A DNA stretch of 64,000 nucleotides from Gamsiella multidivaricata (taxonomy: Eukaryota; Mortierellomycota; Mortierellomycetes; Mortierellales; Mortierellaceae): NCBI RefSeq assembly GCF_025024155.1, contig NW_026251711.1:248001-312000 (forward strand). The letters are read 5' to 3'. Below the pieces are notes generated by a model. It did not search any database. It saw only the letters and a list, made by a program, of their open reading frames with translations, and was not told the DNA's origin. Of the stretch, positions 59,202-64,000 are shown piece after piece. Both the position numbers and the translations under genes were made by a program. Every line of letters starts with the position of its first letter. The first letter of the stretch is position 1.

Positions 59202-59973
59202 GTTTCTGGGTACAGTCAAATGACGACACTCTCCTCGCTTGTCAAAAAGGATCATCCATCCAGCCAGCCCATTGTCCTCTCAAAGGGAGACAACTCCTCC
59301 TGCAGATGAACCCACAGAAAGAAAGAAACCTTTTGTTTTCTTGCTGCCTCCCCCTCCTCTCCCCCCACAATTCCCCCTATATTCAAGACCCCGTTTGTTT
59401 CATGGAAAAAAGGACATTATCTTTTTTTTTCTCACGACTCAGCATCCTCATGCCCGATGCTCACTCTCTTGTTCACCCTTTTTTTTTTTTTTTAAGGGTG
59501 ATGTTCGCGGTAGCGGTGATAGATCCACGTAAAATGAAGAATAAGAATAAAAATAAAATGCAATGTGCTCAAGAATTATTTTTTTTGGCCGTGATGGCGC
59601 CGCGTCCTTTACCTTCGAAATCGGCCATGAAGGTGGCGGCTCCAGAGTTCAACGCATTGATGACCATCTTCCTGTCGACGGGTCCCGTAATCTCCACACG
59701 GCGATCTGCCATGCCGGGAGCGGGGATAGCGCCGCGCCAGGAGACATCGTCGCGGATGGCCTTGGTCTCGGGCAGGAAATCGGGGAGGATGCCCTGATCG
59801 ATCTGCTGCTGACGGAGGACGCGCTTCTGGAGAAGGGCCTTGCGGGTGCCGTTGAAGGTCCTGTGGAGGGTGGCGAGGAACAGGAGGGCCTCGGGAGTGA
59901 GGATGTGGGTGGCCTGCTCAGCGGAGACCTTGCCGAGGATGGTGACGCCGGGGACCTTGGAATCGAATGGCAT
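57293..59973 (-). CDS. Malate synthase (glyoxylate cycle)
   Basis: Condenses glyoxylate and acetyl-CoA to malate. Exons 59973-59613, 58701-58557 and 58427-57293 give 546 residues, the family's usual length. Exon 1 contains [20 protein letters not shown] and [12 protein letters not shown]; exon 2 [20 protein letters not shown]; exon 3 [11 protein letters not shown], the signature [17 protein letters not shown], and the catalytic-side Asp and Glu regions. The C-terminus is KAKI; Ala-Lys-Ile resembles a weak peroxisomal PTS1 signal rather than the usual SKL. Intron 1 is 911 nt, far longer than others here, and contains a T39 run. A CT tract lies about 95 bp upstream on the coding strand. Confidence 0.95.
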
Positions 59974-60063
59974 GTTGGATATGAAAGGAGGGAGTGTGGG
60001 TATGGGGGGAAGAAGAGAAGAGGGGGGGGGGGTGGAGAAGAAGTCGTTTGTTGTCGGAATGAG

Positions 60064-60065
<2 letters not shown>

Positions 60066-60136
<71 letters not shown>
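60066..60136 (-). repeat. (GA)n / (CT)n tract upstream of malate synthase
   Basis: About 35 GA dinucleotides on the plus strand, so CT on the coding strand of the malate synthase gene, 93 bp upstream of its ATG. Confidence 0.95.
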
Positions 60137-60138
<2 letters not shown>

Positions 60139-61040
60139 AGGAATGGAGCGATGGAGAAGGAGAAGAAGAAGAGGGAGGGTGCCCGCGTTTTGCGCTTCTT
60201 TTTATCCGTGACTTCAGCGCTCCCTTTTTGGTGTTCCCACACGCGCGTGTGGATGGATGGGGACCCTCTCCCTCCTACTCTCTTACTCGAATTATGTACT
60301 CGACTGGATGTTTGAATGTCTGAATGTTTGAATGTCTGACTGTTTGACTGTTTGAATGTGCAATTACACAGTCGCCCTTTGATTCATTCTCATGTGCCTA
60401 AATGTCCTCTGAGCCATGAAATCATCGCTGGACCCAACCTGCAGCAGGAAGAAACCGGGACAGGCCGCACTCACATTAGTCTACTTACTACTCACCACTC
60501 TCATCCATCCCACGCACGCACTCACTCCACTCATGTTTAAACAACACTCGCTCTCTCTTCCACTCTGTCCCCTGCAACAACATCAACAACAACAGTAACA
60601 CCAGCAATCAACACTGGGAACTCTACTGCTTACGCGTGCAAATCAAGGAAAGACGATCCTGGAACCCAGTACCTGGCCCCCCCCCGATTGATCTCACTTC
60701 ATGCTTGTCCCTCCCCCTTTCCCCCGCATTCTTTAGTCCCCTAAAACCCAAAAAAAAAAAAAAAAAAAAAAAAAGGAAAAGAGTATCTCCTCCGACAATG
60801 GTTGTATCATTGTGGAGAAAACTAAAAAGAAAAGAAAAAAAACATAAACAACGCAAGAAAATGAAAAGATATGACAACGAGCCGATTGATACTCGAATGA
60901 AATCGCGGGGAAATACGGACACTGGCCCTTTTTTTTTTACAGTTTTTTTTTTTTTTTTTTTTTCGGATTATTTTTTCCTTCATCTCTGGACCGAGGAGGG
61001 GAGGGACCGAGGGGGGCCCACGCCCAAACCAGCCGACAAA

Positions 61041-61086
61041 GGTCTATGTATGCTATGTATGCTATGTATGGTACACATAGCATAGA
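61041..61086. repeat. TATG-rich tandem and inverted repeat
   Basis: Three copies of a ctatgtatg unit, then ACATAGCATAGACC, which is complementary to the start of the array apart from one insertion. It can fold into a hairpin. Confidence 0.6.
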
Positions 61087-61363
61087 CCAGTCGGTAGGAG
61101 GGGGAACCGTGTGCGCTGGTTGCACAAACGGATCATCGTCGTATCTCCATCCTCATATCCCTCTGATAGTATATCCTCCTATACATCTTCGCATAACCAT
61201 AAGAGGCACACCCATACACCCACACACTCACTCACACACTCACACTCACACGCGTCCCCTTACTAGTCTTCTCTTTATCTTTCTCCCCACGGATAGATAG
61301 ACTGACTGCTTGCTGCATGAATAAAAATACCTTTATTTCCATGCTCCATAATCCATTAGACTA

Positions 61364-63957
61364 TCACCGCTCCACATCTGCTCCTGCGCCCGATGCAAGC
61401 TGTGCCTTCGTGACCTTGGGGGGCAAGGGCCGAAACAACTTCTGCTTCTGCCGGATCCCTCCCGCTGTCTTCTCCACCGGGTTCGCCGCCAACTCTGGCA
61501 GCAGACACATCTCCCTCACCATCGCTCCCTCCCCCCTCGGCGTCCAAACCCTCAAGGTCACGGCCTGCTGCTCCCCGCGGAACTTGCCCGACACCATCAC
61601 CCATCCAATTCCTGAAAAGACCAAGTCGCTGATCCCGTACTGCCCTGCTAGTTGCATAGTCGTGTTCTCGCGCTCTTGACGCGTCATATTCGCGAGGATC
61701 GATTCTATGGGATCGCCTTCTTTTGCTGCCCCTTCCAGTTTGGCAAATGGATCTGAATAAGAAGAAGAAGAAGTGGGATAGGGCTGGTTGATGATAACAA
61801 TGTCCTTGTCAGAGACAGGTGCGAGTCCTGGAAAGGCCAGTAGACGTTCTTTGGAGCCAAAGGGAGGCTGTAACACCGTGAGATCACCCTTCGCGGTCCT
61901 TTCCAGGAATTTGTCCGCAGCTGCGGTCGAGGTCTTGTGGAGGGGGAGGGTTGTGAACACAGTGATCTTTGGTACCGGATTCGAGCCACGTTGACGTCCA
62001 GAATGTGTTGCTGTGCTGTCAGTTAATATTGTTGCGGAGGCGGAGGCGGATGCGTCTAGAGTGCTGTCCGTCGGCTTTTTTCCGATAGAGATGCAGTCGA
62101 TCCTGACGAGGCCTCCCAAGAAGAATGATTTCCCTAGTGATTGAAAAAAAAAAAAAAAAAAAAAAAAAAAGACAAATATAACGCATTAGGACAAAAGAAT
62201 GTTTTCCAAACAGCACAACATTAAATTTCCACACAAGCGCTTTGCTTTACCTTCCTCAAGCATGAAGCTCGCGGGCTTGAGCATCTTCTTTGGTAACGAA
62301 ACATTCAATTCCTCAAGCGTCAGCCAACTCGTCAACTGCGCACGATCATCCCTCACACCAGGCGTGTCCATCAACCATTTCGTCTGAACTTCCTTAAATG
62401 TCGCGCCCATAAATCTCGACAGCACACTCAACGGAACCTTGATCTTCTCCAACGTTGTCCCCGGAACATTCGACACCGTCGTCTGATACCGATACAACTT
62501 CTCCAGTCCTCGATCCTTGTACACCGTCTCGTACTGGTCGATATCCTGACCCACTGAATCCTTCCCTGTCAGAGTCGCCCATTCCTTATCGCCCTCACTT
62601 TCCGTCGTAGAGGAGGAGACGTCCCCCAAAAGCGCGCTCAACTTCCGTTGACGCTCCAGTTGTTCGCTTCCGTAACGGGCTCGCTGGATCTGTGTATTGT
62701 TTGGACGCCAGCGACCGCTTTCGCGAAGGAAGGCGTTCAGGAGTTGGGACTTGCCGACGTTTTCAGCGCCGACCATGACAATGTTGCCCTTTCTTCCCGA
62801 TTTGTCCCACGAGGTACCGATGCTCTTGAGTAGCAGTCGGATTTCGTCGCCCGCAGGGTTCTTGGCGCTGACGAGGTGGATTGCTCGGATGTTTTCGCTC
62901 AGTCCGTGAGAGTCGAGATAACGCTGTATTCGCTGGATGACTTTATGTCTAAGAGTGCCCAAGGGCATAACATCGAACTTGTTACCGACAAGAATAATAG
63001 GCGTTGTCGGGTATTCCTTCGAATCCCGATGCTTCCTTGCCTTGGGTTTGAGAAGTTCATCGATGATGGGTTGAGGCAGCGAGAGCGGGAAATCGATCAG
63101 ATCGACGACCAACACGACCGTCGCAGTCTTGGATTGCGCCAAGGTCTCGATGTGCTTTGGGATGGGTGCTGGGGGGACGGGAAGAGGATCGAAGGACGGA
63201 CAGAGGAATTTGCGAGTGGCGAGGCGTGATGCAGGAGGGAGTGACAACGGTGACAGACTAGTCGGGATGGCGTCGTTGGTTGGATCACTGGCTTCTTACT
63301 CAACATCTCGACCACTTCCTCAACCTCCTCCCGCACCTCTGGTCCTTCTTTTCCAGGGTGACGTTGTTCTGAGGATTCGTCTGTCGTGGGAGAGGGAGCA
63401 GCTGGCAGAATGACACCCATCTCTTCAAGAATCTTGGGGTCTAATGTCTTGAGGTGCTCCTCGTACTGTGTGTGTGTCATTGATGTCGCATCCGGATCGA
63501 AGGCTGGTTGTGTCGATTTCTTGGACTTTTTTTCCGATATTGATTCCGAAGCATTGGTCGTATCTACTGCTTTGGTCAAGTATCCTGAATCCTGCGGGCG
63601 ATCGATCTGGAAGGGGGAGCCACATCCAGGACAAGGCACGCCCACTAAAGGCGTCAGATCAGGATCCTGATCAGGGGGAGCTGTACTATCCGTGGAAGAT
63701 AATGACCTGGAACTGTTCCTGAGAAGCCCTTTACAGGATGTACTGAATGGAGCAGAGAATGTTCGTGGGTGAATATATGTCTGCGGAGCAATTGATGGCG
63801 TGTTCTTTAAGCGGCGTGGACATGTTGAGACACGCGAGACTGTTGTGTTCGTGGTGAGTGCACGACGGGTAGCGTGGACTCGACAGAGTGCTGTGGTGGG
63901 GCGACTCATCCGAAAAAAACATTCCGCACTTGCGGACGAGCGTGGCCATGGGATCAT
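61364..63957 (-). CDS. Circularly permuted mitochondrial GTPase, Gep3/YqeH-like (apparent frameshift)
   Basis: The G motifs occur in permuted order, VGNKFD (G4), SAKN (G5), GAENVGKS (G1), DTPG (G3), which defines the YqeH/Gep3 type of ribosome-assembly GTPase. The N-terminus is Arg/Ser/Thr-rich as for mitochondrial import, and a split zinc finger is present (VPCPGCGSPFQ and VCHRCHSLLHH). An intron at 62250-62134 joins KPASFMLEEG to SFFLGGLVRIDCISIG. Yeast Gep3/Mtg3 matures the mitochondrial small ribosomal subunit. The N-terminal frame and the GTPase frame do not meet: the switch falls in the 75 nt after the second zinc pair, where a G6 run (63172-63177) could have lost one base. A conserved gene broken this way suggests an assembly indel, but a real mutation is possible. 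Start could also be at 63912. Confidence 0.85.
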
Positions 63958-64000
63958 GTTATTTTTCTGCGGCTGGTTTGGGTAGACTTGCTGATGATCC

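Larger units (their letters stand above)
59974..61363. other. Promoter of malate synthase and spacer
   Basis: No gene recognised. Includes the GA/CT tract, a TGAATGTTTGAATGTC-like repeat near 60309-60360, an A24 run near 60751, a T20 run near 60943, and CACACTCACACTCA repeats near 61210-61250. Confidence 0.45.

Noticed and set aside
59563..60315. 250-codon plus-strand frame with Arg-Glu repeats
   Set aside because: Antisense to malate synthase exon 1 and the GA microsatellite.

Overview
This is a 64 kb stretch of a fungal nuclear genome. Genes carry short GT-AG introns (mostly 50-130 nt). The conserved set includes an ATRIP-like checkpoint protein, SEM1, eIF4A3, Blm10, Bsd2/Ndfip, NRAMP, GH17 glucanase, malate synthase and a Gep3/YqeH GTPase. 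The accessory set includes Crinkler effectors, Fanzor remnants and an ARM-NACHT-WD40 protein. Together these suggest Mucoromycota, most probably Mortierellomycotina. That placement is inferred from gene content; no database search was possible.

Layout. 0.8-4.0 kb: a complete pogo/Tigger-like DNA transposon with 168-bp terminal inverted repeats and a TA target duplication. 4.8-5.5 kb: a cysteine-rich secretory protein ending in KDEL. 5.8-12.3 kb: an ATRIP-like gene sharing a promoter with the tiny SEM1 gene, then eIF4A3 convergent to SEM1. 12.4-22.7 kb: an island of decayed or mobile genes holding two opposed Fanzor (eukaryotic TnpB-like) remnants, a broken Crinkler with nuclease and kinase-like parts, a Myb/SANT-like pseudogene, a second Crinkler with a P-loop NTPase and a PD-(D/E)XK-type nuclease, and a 644-bp element with inverted ends. 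23.2-30.4 kb: the proteasome activator BLM10, ending in the expected Tyr-Tyr-Ala tail. 32.0-39.9 kb: four co-oriented membrane or surface genes (two secreted GPI-type proteins around a claudin-like tetraspan, then Bsd2/Ndfip). 40.5-48.7 kb: a large NLR-like gene (ARM-like, NACHT, pentapeptide repeats, 15 WD40 blades) flanked on both sides by degenerate fragments of the 28S rRNA 3' end. 49.1-64 kb: a small secreted basic protein, an NRAMP metal transporter, a membrane-anchored GH17 beta-1,3-glucanase, malate synthase and a circularly permuted mitochondrial GTPase.

How it fits together. The housekeeping genes have no evident joint pathway. The accessory parts do share a theme. Crinkler headers are joined to nuclease, NTPase or kinase-like bodies, the NLR-like protein has homogenised WD40 repeats, and transposon and Fanzor debris lies among them. 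This resembles a fast-evolving conflict or self/non-self compartment inserted between conserved genes. Several accessory genes carry frameshifts or stops. One conserved gene (Gep3-like) also has an apparent frameshift in a homopolymer, so some breaks may be assembly indels. Introns and spacers from 31 to 63 kb are rich in long homopolymers (up to T39) and in CT/GA tracts.
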